Shown piece by piece: positions 20,205-29,347 of a DNA stretch of 64,000 nt. The stretch is from an uncultured Bacteroidaceae bacterium. Lineage in GTDB: Bacteria > Bacteroidota > Bacteroidia > Bacteroidales > Bacteroidaceae. Location of the stretch: NCBI GenBank assembly GCA_905234735.1, contig CAJOJA010000008.1, positions 90,625-154,624 of the forward strand, in the 5' to 3' direction. Within the stretch, counting starts at the first letter, position 1. Each line of letters begins with the position of its first letter. The notes beneath the pieces were generated by a model. That model ran no database searches and had not been told where the DNA came from. It saw only the letters and a program-made list of their open reading frames with translations. Position numbers and translations under genes: made by a program.

Positions 20205-21494
20205 ATGTATACGAAACTTACATCCATCATAGCGGCGGCATTACTGGTGTCGCCGCTAATGGTTTTTGCTCAGCAAGGCTGGACGAAGGCCCGTCAGGAG
20301 ATTCACGAAAATAAGTTGCTTTCGGCAAGTAACTATTTGGCATACGTCGACCCCACCGAGAAACTGACACCAGCCCCCAAGGGGTACGAACCATTCTATC
20401 TCAGCCATTACGGACGACACGGCAGCCGTTGGCTCATCGGAGACTGGGAGTACCAGGATGCCATGAAGGTGCTGAAGAAGGCCCACGAACAGGGTGTGCT
20501 GACAGAGCGCGGAGAGCTTCTTCGCCAACAGCTCGACAAGTTCTACAAGACCACCATCGACCGTCGCGGCGATCTAACTACCGTAGGCGAACGCCAGCAC
20601 CACCGCATCGGACGGCGCATGACCGAGCACTTCCCCGAAATCTTCGGTGCCAGCAACAGTCAGGTGGATGCCCGGTCTACGGTTGTCATTCGGTGTATTC
20701 TGTCGATGGTTGCCGAATGCGAGGAACTTACGGCCTTCAACCCTCAACTGCGCATCCACAACGATGTCAGTCAGGCCTTTCAGTACTACCTGAACAAGGA
20801 ACCCTGGGAGCGCATCATTAACGAAAAGAACGATGCAAAGTGGAAACGCGTTAATTTTGATTACAAGCGAGAATACACCCATCCTGAGCGTCTTTGTCGC
20901 CTGCTCTTCACCGACGATGGATTTGTCCGATATGGTATGGATGCAGGCTCGTTTATGCGACGCCTCTTCGACATCTGCAGCAACATGCAGAGCCACGATG
21001 ACGGCATCGACCTCTACGACCTTTTCACCGAAGACGAGCTTTACGATCTATGGCGTATCCGCAACCTGGAGTGGTACGTAAACTACAGCAGCGAGTATTC
21101 ACCCCACACGCAGGACAACCTGCTGCACAATTTCCTCGAGACGGCAGATACCATCGTCAGCAAGAAAGATTTCCATGGTGCTACCTTGCGCTTCGGACAC
21201 GAAGTCTGTGTCATGCCCCTGGCTGCCCTAATGCAACTGGGCGACTGTTATCCCGAAGTACCTATGGAACGCCTCGACACTCTCGACCGCGTGTGGGCCA
21301 ACTTCCGCATTTTTCCCATGGCCTCGAACATCCAGTTGGTGTTCTATCGACCCAAAAAGGCTCGGGATGGTGATATCCTGGTTAAGGCTATGTTGAACGA
21401 GCGCGAGCAGAAACTCCCTCTCCCCACCAACCAGTATCCCTATTACCGCTGGCAGGACGTAAAGGCCCTCTTTGAAAAGCGCCTATCCGAATAG
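20205..21494 (+). CDS. Secreted histidine-type acid phosphatase (MINPP/phytase-like)
   Basis: Signal peptide; RHG motif YLSHYGRHGSRWL; downstream RFGHEVCVMPLAAL (His-Glu). Confidence 0.8.
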   Translation: MYTKLTSIIAAALLVSPLMVFAQQGWTKARQEIHENKLLSASNYLAYVDPTEKLTPAPKGYEPFYLSHYGRHGSRWLIGDWEYQDAMKVLKKAHEQGVLTERGELLRQQLDKFYKTTIDRRGDLTTVGERQHHRIGRRMTEHFPEIFGASNSQVDARSTVVIRCILSMVAECEELTAFNPQLRIHNDVSQAFQYYLNKEPWERIINEKNDAKWKRVNFDYKREYTHPERLCRLLFTDDGFVRYGMDAGSFMRRLFDICSNMQSHDDGIDLYDLFTEDELYDLWRIRNLEWYVNYSSEYSPHTQDNLLHNFLETADTIVSKKDFHGATLRFGHEVCVMPLAALMQLGDCYPEVPMERLDTLDRVWANFRIFPMASNIQLVFYRPKKARDGDILVKAMLNEREQKLPLPTNQYPYYRWQDVKALFEKRLSE

Positions 21495-21543
21495 AGTATC
21501 CATTTTTCTTTCACACCTTTCACATTATTCCTTTCTGCAGGAT

Positions 21544-22776
21544 ATGCCCATCACACTCTACGAACTAAACTCATTGGTCAAGGAAACTCTGGAACATGAG
21601 CTCCCCGATACCTTTTGGGTGCAAGGCGAACTCTGCGAGGGACGTCAGGGCTATGGTGGGCACTTCTATGGCGAACTCATTCAAAAGGACGAACGTACAG
21701 AAGCGGTTGTAGCCAAAGCGCGCATTACCTGCTGGGCCAACACTTTTGGTCAGATAGCTCATCGCTTTCATCAGCAGACTGGCGAGAGCCTACGCCCTGG
21801 CATGCAGGTGCTTATGGAGGTTGCGGTGTCATTCCATCAGCAGTATGGCTTCAGCCTTAATGTACTCGATATCGACCCCAACTTCACCCTTGGCGACATG
21901 GCCCGTCGTCGGCAACAGATATTGCGACAGCTCGAGGCTGATGGAATCCTGCATGACAATCAGACTCTCCCACTTCCTCTACTTACGCGACGCATAGCCG
22001 TCGTCAGCAGTCAGTCGGCGGCTGGCTATGGGGACTTCTGTAACCAACTCCAGCACAACGACTTTGGTTTTCATTTTATTGTCCAGCTCTTCCCCGCTGT
22101 CATGCAGGGCAGTAGGGTAGAGGAGACCATCATCCAGGCACTGGAGCAGGTAGCCCAGGAGGCAGACCAGTGGGATGTTGTGGCCATCATCCGTGGAGGT
22201 GGCGCCACCAGCGATCTCAGCGATTTCGATTCCTATCCCCTTGCTGTTTGCATTGCCCAAATGACGCTTCCCGTCATCACAGGCATTGGCCACGAGCGCG
22301 ACGAGACTGTCCTCGACTATGTTGCCCACACCCATCTGAAAACACCTACTGCCGTTGCAGCCTTCCTCATTGACCACATGGGTGAACTGGCTGTCCGGCT
22401 CGATGACCTCTCGCAACGTATAGGGCACAGTGTTACCAGTCGGATTGCACGCGAAGAGCAACGTATGGTGCGTCTTGCAACGGTGCTTCCCCTGACCTTC
22501 TGCAATGTCCGTCAGTTGCAGCTGCATCGTCTCGATCGCCTGCTACAGCGAATGAGCATAACCTATAAGGAGCAGCAACAGCGCCAACGCCATCGTCTTG
22601 ACCTTCTGGAGCAACGTCTTCGAGGACTTGACCCTGAGCTCCTTCTTCAGCGCGGCTATTCGATGACCTTCGGCCCCGACGGATGTCTTCTACGCGATAC
22701 CTCCCAGGTAGCCCCTGGTCAGTTCATCATCACACGCCTCGCCAATGGCGAACTACACTCGACCATCACTCCATAA
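21544..22776 (+). CDS. xseA: Exodeoxyribonuclease VII large subunit
   Basis: OB-fold N-terminus TFWVQGELCEG; IIRGGGATSDLSDFDSYPLA; GIGHERDETVLDYVAHTHLKTPTAVA. Confidence 0.96.
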   Translation: MPITLYELNSLVKETLEHELPDTFWVQGELCEGRQGYGGHFYGELIQKDERTEAVVAKARITCWANTFGQIAHRFHQQTGESLRPGMQVLMEVAVSFHQQYGFSLNVLDIDPNFTLGDMARRRQQILRQLEADGILHDNQTLPLPLLTRRIAVVSSQSAAGYGDFCNQLQHNDFGFHFIVQLFPAVMQGSRVEETIIQALEQVAQEADQWDVVAIIRGGGATSDLSDFDSYPLAVCIAQMTLPVITGIGHERDETVLDYVAHTHLKTPTAVAAFLIDHMGELAVRLDDLSQRIGHSVTSRIAREEQRMVRLATVLPLTFCNVRQLQLHRLDRLLQRMSITYKEQQQRQRHRLDLLEQRLRGLDPELLLQRGYSMTFGPDGCLLRDTSQVAPGQFIITRLANGELHSTITP

Positions 22777-22796
22777 CCCTTAACCCTTTCCTTACT

Positions 22797-22988
22797 ATGT
22801 CCTACGAACAATCCATACAGCGTATCGAAGCCATCGCTCAACAATTGGAACGTGGCGAGATGCCCATCGACGAAATGGCCTCCCGCCTACGCGAGGCTCA
22901 GGAACTCCTCCGCCAATGCCGCCAGCAACTATATGCTGCAGACAAGGCCGTACAAGAAATTCTGGCAACTGACAGCGAGAGTGAATAA
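22797..22988 (+). CDS. xseB: Exodeoxyribonuclease VII small subunit
   Basis: 63 aa MSYEQSIQRIEAIAQQLERGEMPIDEMASRLREAQELLRQCRQQL, directly after xseA. Confidence 0.93.
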   Translation: MSYEQSIQRIEAIAQQLERGEMPIDEMASRLREAQELLRQCRQQLYAADKAVQEILATDSESE

Positions 22989-23013
22989 AAATGAAGCAAA
23001 CCTGCTTGCTGAT

Positions 23014-23044
23014 TTTGTGGTTTGCAAATAAATGATTATCTTTG
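23014..23044 (+). promoter_or_regulatory. Promoter TTTG-N19-TATCTTTG upstream of pfp
   Basis: TTTG 23014-23017, TATCTTTG 23037-23044. Confidence 0.7.
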
Positions 23045-23085
23045 CAAGCAAAATTTGTGAACAATACATAATTATAAAAAAAACT

Positions 23086-24738
23086 ATGGAAAAAAGTGCA
23101 TTGCAGATTGCCCGTGCCGCCTATCAGCCCAAGTTGCCGAAGGCTTTGCAGGGACCTGTGAACGTGAAAGAGGGTGCTGCCACCCAGAGTGTAGGTAATC
23201 AGGAAGAAATCAAGGCCCTGTTCCCCAACACCTATGGTATGCCCGTAGTGGAGTTTGTGCCTGCTGAGAGCGAAAACAAGGATGCCATCAACGTGGGTAT
23301 CATCCTATCCGGTGGTCAGGCTCCCGGTGGTCACAACGTTATCAGTGGTCTCTACGACGGTGTTAAATCGCTGAACCGCGATTCGAAGCTCTACGGTTTC
23401 CTGATGGGTCCCGGTGGACTTGTTGATCACAAGTACGTGGAGTTCACCGACGAGTTCATCGACGAATACCGCAATACGGGTGGTTTCGACATCATCGGTT
23501 CCGGTCGTACGAAGCTGGAGAAGGAAGCCCAGTTCGAGAGTGGTATCGAGATTCTGCGTCAGCTTGGCATCAAGGCCCTCGTCATCATCGGTGGCGACGA
23601 CTCGAACACCAATGCCTGCGTTCTGGCTGAATACTATGCAGCCAAGAAGTATGGCGTACAGGTTATCGGTTGCCCTAAGACCATCGACGGTGACCTGAAG
23701 AACGAGCAGATTGAGACCTCCTTTGGTTTCGACACGGCTTGCAAGACCTACAGCGAATTGATTGGTAACATCCAGCGCGACTGCAACTCAGCTCGCAAGT
23801 ACTGGCATTTTATCAAAGTGATGGGCCGCTCGGCCAGCCACATTGCTCTGGAGTGTGCCCTGCAGTGCCAGCCCAATATCTGTCTTATTTCTGAAGAGGT
23901 AGAGGCCAAACAGATGTCACTGGACGACGTTGTAGAGTACATTGCAAAGGCTGTTGCCCTGCGTGCTGCCGACGGCAACAACTTCGGTACCGTGCTCGTT
24001 CCCGAGGGCCTTATCGAATTCATTCCTGCCATTAAGAAACTAATCGCCCAGCTCAACGAAGTGCTAACTGACCCTGCAACGGGTGAGCCTCGTGAATTCA
24101 AGAGTGCCGACGAGCAGATAGCCTTCGTACTGAATAGCATCACTGCCGAAAATATGGCTGTACTGGAGAGTCTGCCTGCCGACGTGAAGCGTCAGCTCTG
24201 TCTGGATCGTGACCCACACGGAAACGTACAGGTTAGCCTTATTGAGACCGAGAAACTACTGAGTGCTATGGTTGCTAAGAAGTTGGACGCATGGAAGCAG
24301 GAGGGTAAGTTCAACGGCAAGTTCAGCGCCCAACACCACTTCTTTGGCTACGAAGGACGTTGTGCAGCTCCCTCGAACTACGATGCCGACTACTGCTACA
24401 GTCTGGGTTACAACGCCAGTCGCCTCATCTCGAATGGCAAGACCGGTTACATGTCTGTCATCCGCAACACTACGGCCCCCGCTGCTGAGTGGATTGCCGG
24501 TGGTGTGCCCATCACGATGATGATGAACATCGAACGCCGTAACGGTGCCAACAAGCCCGTTATCCGCAAGGCTTTGGTAGAGCTGGATGGTGCTCCCTTC
24601 AAGTACTTCGTTTCTAAGCGCGATGACTGGGCACGCCGCACGGCCTACGTTTATCCCGGTCCCATCCAGTATTTCGGTCCCACCGAAGTATGCGACCAGT
24701 GCACCAAGACGCTTGCACTGGAGCAAGCTAAGGGTTAA
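23086..24738 (+). CDS. pfp: Diphosphate--fructose-6-phosphate 1-phosphotransferase
   Basis: 550 aa; LSGGQAPGGHNVISGLYDG, IGGDDSNTNA, PKTIDGDLKN. Confidence 0.95.
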   Translation: MEKSALQIARAAYQPKLPKALQGPVNVKEGAATQSVGNQEEIKALFPNTYGMPVVEFVPAESENKDAINVGIILSGGQAPGGHNVISGLYDGVKSLNRDSKLYGFLMGPGGLVDHKYVEFTDEFIDEYRNTGGFDIIGSGRTKLEKEAQFESGIEILRQLGIKALVIIGGDDSNTNACVLAEYYAAKKYGVQVIGCPKTIDGDLKNEQIETSFGFDTACKTYSELIGNIQRDCNSARKYWHFIKVMGRSASHIALECALQCQPNICLISEEVEAKQMSLDDVVEYIAKAVALRAADGNNFGTVLVPEGLIEFIPAIKKLIAQLNEVLTDPATGEPREFKSADEQIAFVLNSITAENMAVLESLPADVKRQLCLDRDPHGNVQVSLIETEKLLSAMVAKKLDAWKQEGKFNGKFSAQHHFFGYEGRCAAPSNYDADYCYSLGYNASRLISNGKTGYMSVIRNTTAPAAEWIAGGVPITMMMNIERRNGANKPVIRKALVELDGAPFKYFVSKRDDWARRTAYVYPGPIQYFGPTEVCDQCTKTLALEQAKG

Positions 24739-24751
24739 TGCCAAACGTCGA

Positions 24752-25597
24752 ATGACTAAAGGCGCAAGACGAAAGAATGTAAAGCGAAGCCGCCCGAGAC
24801 GTAAATCCTCGGGCGGCTCGCGCTTTCGCTCGTGGTGGGCACTCATTGCAGGCGGTTTGCTGGTGGTGGCGATTTATGTGGCCATCTTCTATCACTTCTT
24901 TGTCAGTCCGCTCTCGTTCCGTTGGCGTGCCATCTATGGCGAACCCGACTACCCCGAAGGTTTCGATGTCATGGGTATCGATATCAGTCACCACCAGGAC
25001 CACATCAACTGGGATCGGTTGCGCAATGCACATATAGCTAACCACCCCATAAGCTTCGTCATCATAAAGGCTACGGAGGGAACAAGTCTGGTGGATAACA
25101 ATTTTAACGACAACTTCCACTGGGCGCGTGCCAATGACATCGTACGAGGAGCTTATCATTTCTATATTCCCGATAAGAACGTCCGTCAGCAAGCCGAACA
25201 TTTTCTGCATCAAGCCCATCTGCTGGAGGGCGACCTAGTTCCCGTTCTGGACATAGAGAAACGTGGCAGCAAGCCGTTGAAGGACTTCCAGAACGACGTA
25301 CTCCTATGGCTCAGTATCGTGGAGAAAGCTTACGGCGTGCCCCCCATCATCTATACCTCTTATAAATTTAAGGAAGACTACCTTAGCGCACCGGCCTTCG
25401 ACCGCTATCCTTTGTGGATTGCGCACTACTACGAACGCCAACTCAAGTACAAGGGCGATTGGGTGCTTTGGCAATACACCGACTGCGGACGAGTGGACGG
25501 TATTAGGGGGACGGTGGACCTGAATCTGCTGAACGGCGACATGAAGCGGCTCAAAGAGTTGACCCTACAGCCCGATATCGACGAGCCGCAAGAGTAA
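24752..25597 (+). CDS. Membrane-anchored glycoside hydrolase family 25 (lysozyme-like)
   Basis: Basic N-terminus plus TM; GIDISHHQDHINWDRL, IIKATEG, VLDIEKRG, PIIYTSY, WQYTDCGRVDGIRGTVDLNLLNG. Confidence 0.9.
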   Translation: MTKGARRKNVKRSRPRRKSSGGSRFRSWWALIAGGLLVVAIYVAIFYHFFVSPLSFRWRAIYGEPDYPEGFDVMGIDISHHQDHINWDRLRNAHIANHPISFVIIKATEGTSLVDNNFNDNFHWARANDIVRGAYHFYIPDKNVRQQAEHFLHQAHLLEGDLVPVLDIEKRGSKPLKDFQNDVLLWLSIVEKAYGVPPIIYTSYKFKEDYLSAPAFDRYPLWIAHYYERQLKYKGDWVLWQYTDCGRVDGIRGTVDLNLLNGDMKRLKELTLQPDIDEPQE

Positions 25598-26416
25598 CAT
25601 AGCCCAACCCTCGGCAATGCCTTTCTTTTCTATACGGAGACCCATTCCATGACCTTTTTCTTCCAGCATCGGAATGTCCTCTTCGTAAAAGCCGCTCAGC
25701 AGCAGTTGGCCTCCTGTCTTCAGTGCTCCGACAAAACGATTCATGTCCTGTAGCAGGATGTTGCGATTGATGTTTGCAATGACTAAGTCGTAACTTGCGT
25801 CCTGCGGCAATACGCTGGCATCCCCTTCGCGTACGTCGAAGCCCTCGACACGGTTCAGGGCTACGTTGGTCAATGTGTTCTCCACGCTCCACGAGTCGAT
25901 GTCGTAGCTGAATACGTGGTTTGCTCCACGCATTGCGGACAGTATGCCCAGAACGCCCGTTCCACAGCCGGCATCCACAATGCGACGACCCGACAAATCC
26001 ATGTTGCATAACTGGCGGAGAATCTGTCGGGTAGTGGGGTGGGTGCCCGTCCCGAAGGCCATGCGTGGGTTGATGACAATATCGTAGCGGCAGGGTGGAA
26101 CCTCCGTGTGGTTCGTGTCGTGCACGCAAACAAGGTCGTCGACAGCAATGGGTTCGAAACCCTCCTGTTCCCAAGTCTGATTCCAGTCCTCTTCGGGAGC
26201 CTCGCGGATGGTGTAGTTTACGATGTGCTGTCCAAAGGTAGACGCGATGCGCTGAGTCTCCTCCTCGTTGTAGTCTTGTTGCTGAACATAGCCTAAGAGT
26301 CCGTCCTCCGTGGGAAGAAAGGCCTCAAAACCGCTCTCGCCCAACAAGGCCGTGAGCACGTCTGCAGCAACCTCGTCGTAAGGTTTGATGGTGAATTTCG
26401 CTTCAAAGTACTTCAT
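25565..26416 (-). CDS. prmA: Ribosomal protein L11 methyltransferase
   Basis: MKYFEAKFTIKPYDEVAADVLTALLGESGFE...; INPRMAFGTGTHPTTRQIL; VDAGCGTGVLGI. Confidence 0.94.
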   Translation of the reverse strand: MKYFEAKFTIKPYDEVAADVLTALLGESGFEAFLPTEDGLLGYVQQQDYNEEETQRIASTFGQHIVNYTIREAPEEDWNQTWEQEGFEPIAVDDLVCVHDTNHTEVPPCRYDIVINPRMAFGTGTHPTTRQILRQLCNMDLSGRRIVDAGCGTGVLGILSAMRGANHVFSYDIDSWSVENTLTNVALNRVEGFDVREGDASVLPQDASYDLVIANINRNILLQDMNRFVGALKTGGQLLLSGFYEEDIPMLEEKGHGMGLRIEKKGIAEGWAMLLLRLVDIGL

Positions 26417-26452
26417 AACGGGCGCTAAGTTACACAAAAAAGTCGAAAACAT

Positions 26453-26487
26453 AGGGATTTCCCCCACACAAAATGGGGATTTCCCCC
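26453..26487. promoter_or_regulatory. Two direct copies of the near-palindrome GGGATTTCCCCC upstream of the promoter for 26545
   Basis: agggatttccccc 26453-26465 and ggggatttccccc 26475-26487, 22 bp apart; TAATTTTG -7 at 26510-26517 with TTG 19 bp upstream. Confidence 0.5.
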
Positions 26488-26544
26488 TTGTTATGCTGTA
26501 AAAAGGCAGTAATTTTGCACCAGAGAAACCATAAAACAACGAAT

Positions 26545-27609
26545 ATGAAAGCAAGAAACATGTTTTTGATGATGCTGGCATGGATGCCAATCATCAGTTT
26601 TGCCCAGTACGATGATGATATGTATTTCGTACCAAAGAAGAAGAGCAAAACCACCCAGACCGTGAAGCCGACGAACGACGAGCAGCGGCAGCCCAACGGA
26701 AATGTTTCGTCCTCGAATGACGAATACTACACGGGTACGTTACGCGATGTTGATGAGTACAATCGTCGCGGCGCGTCTTCTGCCAACGCCGTTTCGGATG
26801 TTGTCTATCCGGAGAAGGCGCGAGACACGGTCTATGTTGTCTTGGAGAATCAAAACGAATCGTACGACGACTACGCTATCTCAGCTCGCCTGGCACGTTT
26901 CCACGGCTACGGTTATCCCTACTATTCATGGTACGATCCTTGGTACTATGATCCTTGGTACTACGATTCCTGGTACTATGGTCCCCGCTGGAGTTTTAGC
27001 TGGGGATGGGGCTGGGGTTGGCGCGGCTATTACGGTTGGTACGACCCCTGGTACTATGGTCCCAGCTGGGGTTACTATGGCGGTCACGGCCATCACCATC
27101 ACCCGATAGCCGGTGGCGGCACACCCCATCGCGGATTCAACGGAGGTCGTGGTTATGCAATGGGCACATCTCCCCGTGGCACAACGGGAGCTATGCGCGG
27201 AGGTGGTCAGCCGACCACACGAACAGGACGTTCCGGCAGCACGAGCCTGGGCAGTTCTCGCGGCTATTCCATAGGCACTCGCAGCGATCGCGGTGCTTCT
27301 CGCGGCACGATTGGTGCCGGTCGGGGAAGTTCGAGTTACTATAATTCCAACGTGCGTGGCCTCACAGGCAGCTCGTCGCGCTCTACGGTAAACAACTCTT
27401 CGTCGCGTTCGACCAGCACTTATCGAGGCAGCAGTACCAGCACATATCGTGGAAGTAGTTCCAGCTCGTCGCGCAGCAGCTCGGGCAGTTATTCTGGTGG
27501 TACTCGCGGCAGCAGTGGCAGTTCGCGCAGTGGTGGCTTCTCCAGCGGCGGCAGTCGTGGAGGCGGTTTCTCGGGTGGCGGCAGTCGCGGTGGCGGCGGA
27601 CGGAGATAA
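26545..27609 (+). CDS. Secreted low-complexity protein with Tyr/Trp-rich centre and Ser/Gly/Arg-rich tail
   Basis: 355 aa; signal peptide MKARNMFLMMLAWMPIISFAQ; YYDPWYYDPWYYDSWYYGPRW; SSSRSTSTYRGSSTSTYRGSSSSSSRSSSG. Confidence 0.75.
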   Translation: MKARNMFLMMLAWMPIISFAQYDDDMYFVPKKKSKTTQTVKPTNDEQRQPNGNVSSSNDEYYTGTLRDVDEYNRRGASSANAVSDVVYPEKARDTVYVVLENQNESYDDYAISARLARFHGYGYPYYSWYDPWYYDPWYYDSWYYGPRWSFSWGWGWGWRGYYGWYDPWYYGPSWGYYGGHGHHHHPIAGGGTPHRGFNGGRGYAMGTSPRGTTGAMRGGGQPTTRTGRSGSTSLGSSRGYSIGTRSDRGASRGTIGAGRGSSSYYNSNVRGLTGSSSRSTVNNSSSRSTSTYRGSSTSTYRGSSSSSSRSSSGSYSGGTRGSSGSSRSGGFSSGGSRGGGFSGGGSRGGGGRR

Positions 27610-27646
27610 TGTGCAATTGATAATTAATAATTCGTAACTTAATAAT

Positions 27647-29233
27647 ATGAAACGCATATTTTTGATGGCTTCGTTACTGGCAGCAACGACCATCGCATAC
27701 GGACAGGATACTTATCTCAACGACCGCCTGACGGCAACCGACGATGTCATTGGTACAGCGCGCTACGTCGGCATGGGCGGAGCACTGGGAGCTTTGGGAG
27801 CCGACCTTTCGGTCATCAGCAGCAATCCGGCTGGATTGGGCCTATATAGCAAGAGTGACATTGCCCTCACCTTCGGGGCCATAATTCCCAATAATGCCAA
27901 CGGATGGAATTCCGGAGACGGACGTTCAAACTACGAGCGACTGGCACGTCCGAGTTTCGACCAGATAGGTTTCGTTTGGAGCATGAACATGGGCGACGAC
28001 CAACTGAGTCGAATCAACATCGCCATGAACTATCAGAAGAAGGCCAACTACAACATGGGCTTCTATGCCGATAACCTCCGACTGGGAGGACTATCGCAGA
28101 TGGACCAAATAGCCGAACTGGCTGTGGGCAGCAACGGCAATACATATGCAACCGACTACAATCTGGCGGGAATGGCTGTGGACAATGGTTATCTCTCGAA
28201 GGACAACGTGGGCTATTTCAATCCCTATCGCGGTCAGGAGGGCTACTACACGCGCCACCAACGCGGCTCGATCCAGGCCTACAATTTGAGTTTTTCGGCC
28301 AATGTGAGGAGTCGTTTCTACGCAGGTGTGACCTTCGGATTTGACAAAGTCAAATATCTCTCGTGGAGCGCATACGCCGAGACCAACGAAGACCGCGACG
28401 GCACCTATGGCGACTATACGCTCTACAACGACCGAGAGATAAACGGCCGTGGCTTCAATGCGAAACTGGGCATCATCGTACGTCCCATAGAGGATAGTCC
28501 CTTCCGCATAGGTATTGCGATGGAAACCCCCACGTGGTATCGCATGAAGCAGAGTTCGCTCTACGACCTTACGGACGATGTGCAGCATCAGCGCACGAAG
28601 ACGCTGGAGAGCTATATTGAGTACACGGTGCGTACCCCTTGGAGGGGCCGCCTAAGCCTGGCCTCCACCATCGACAAGTATCTGGCCTGGGGCGTGGAAT
28701 ACGAGTATGCCAATATGGCAAAAACGTCAATGGGCTATCCCACTTATGACAAGGACGGCTACCACAACCTATTTGACAACTCCAAGGACCATGCCATGAA
28801 CCAACTGACCAAGAGGACATTGCGCGGACAGCACACCGTGAAGGTCGGTCTGGAAGTCAAGCCATTCGACAAGTTGGCCATTCGTGTCGGTTACAACTTC
28901 ATCAGCAATCGCTACAAGGAGAATCCCTCGCTCGATCAGTATAACCTGGATTCCAAATCCATGGACTACTTTACGAGCACAGACTTCATGACACTGGGTG
29001 CAACGAACATCGCGACTTTTGGTCTTGGGTTCAAGCACAAGAGTTTCTATGCCGACCTAGCCTACAAGTATCGTATGCAGAGCGCCAAGTTCTATGCCTT
29101 CGATACGGGCTTTGCATCTGCTGGCACTCAATTCTCCGAGGATAATCCTCAGTTGACGGATGCAACCATCGACCCCGTGAACATCGACCTGAACCGCCAT
29201 CAGCTAATGCTCACACTGGGCTTCAAGTTCTAG
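27647..29233 (+). CDS. Outer-membrane protein, FadL/OmpP1-like
   Basis: 528 aa; signal peptide; AYGQDTYLNDRL...GTARYVGMGGALGALGADLSVISSNPAGLGLYS; terminal beta-strand LMLTLGFKF. Confidence 0.8.
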   Translation: MKRIFLMASLLAATTIAYGQDTYLNDRLTATDDVIGTARYVGMGGALGALGADLSVISSNPAGLGLYSKSDIALTFGAIIPNNANGWNSGDGRSNYERLARPSFDQIGFVWSMNMGDDQLSRINIAMNYQKKANYNMGFYADNLRLGGLSQMDQIAELAVGSNGNTYATDYNLAGMAVDNGYLSKDNVGYFNPYRGQEGYYTRHQRGSIQAYNLSFSANVRSRFYAGVTFGFDKVKYLSWSAYAETNEDRDGTYGDYTLYNDREINGRGFNAKLGIIVRPIEDSPFRIGIAMETPTWYRMKQSSLYDLTDDVQHQRTKTLESYIEYTVRTPWRGRLSLASTIDKYLAWGVEYEYANMAKTSMGYPTYDKDGYHNLFDNSKDHAMNQLTKRTLRGQHTVKVGLEVKPFDKLAIRVGYNFISNRYKENPSLDQYNLDSKSMDYFTSTDFMTLGATNIATFGLGFKHKSFYADLAYKYRMQSAKFYAFDTGFASAGTQFSEDNPQLTDATIDPVNIDLNRHQLMLTLGFKF

Positions 29234-29283
29234 TAAATGGTTATCAGCCATTTTACCAGCCTTTACCTTACTTAGGTAATTCA

Positions 29284-29345
29284 TTTACCATATATGAACA
29301 AACGGTTTACCTCGCCAGGTAAATCGTTTGTTTACGTATGGTAAT
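29284..29345. terminator. Nested inverted repeat between convergent genes, likely bidirectional terminator
   Basis: AACAAACGgTTTACCT-cgcc-AGGTAAAtCGTTTGTT inner stem (29297-29332) flanked by TTACCATA...TATGGTAA. Confidence 0.65.
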
Positions 29346-29347
29346 TA

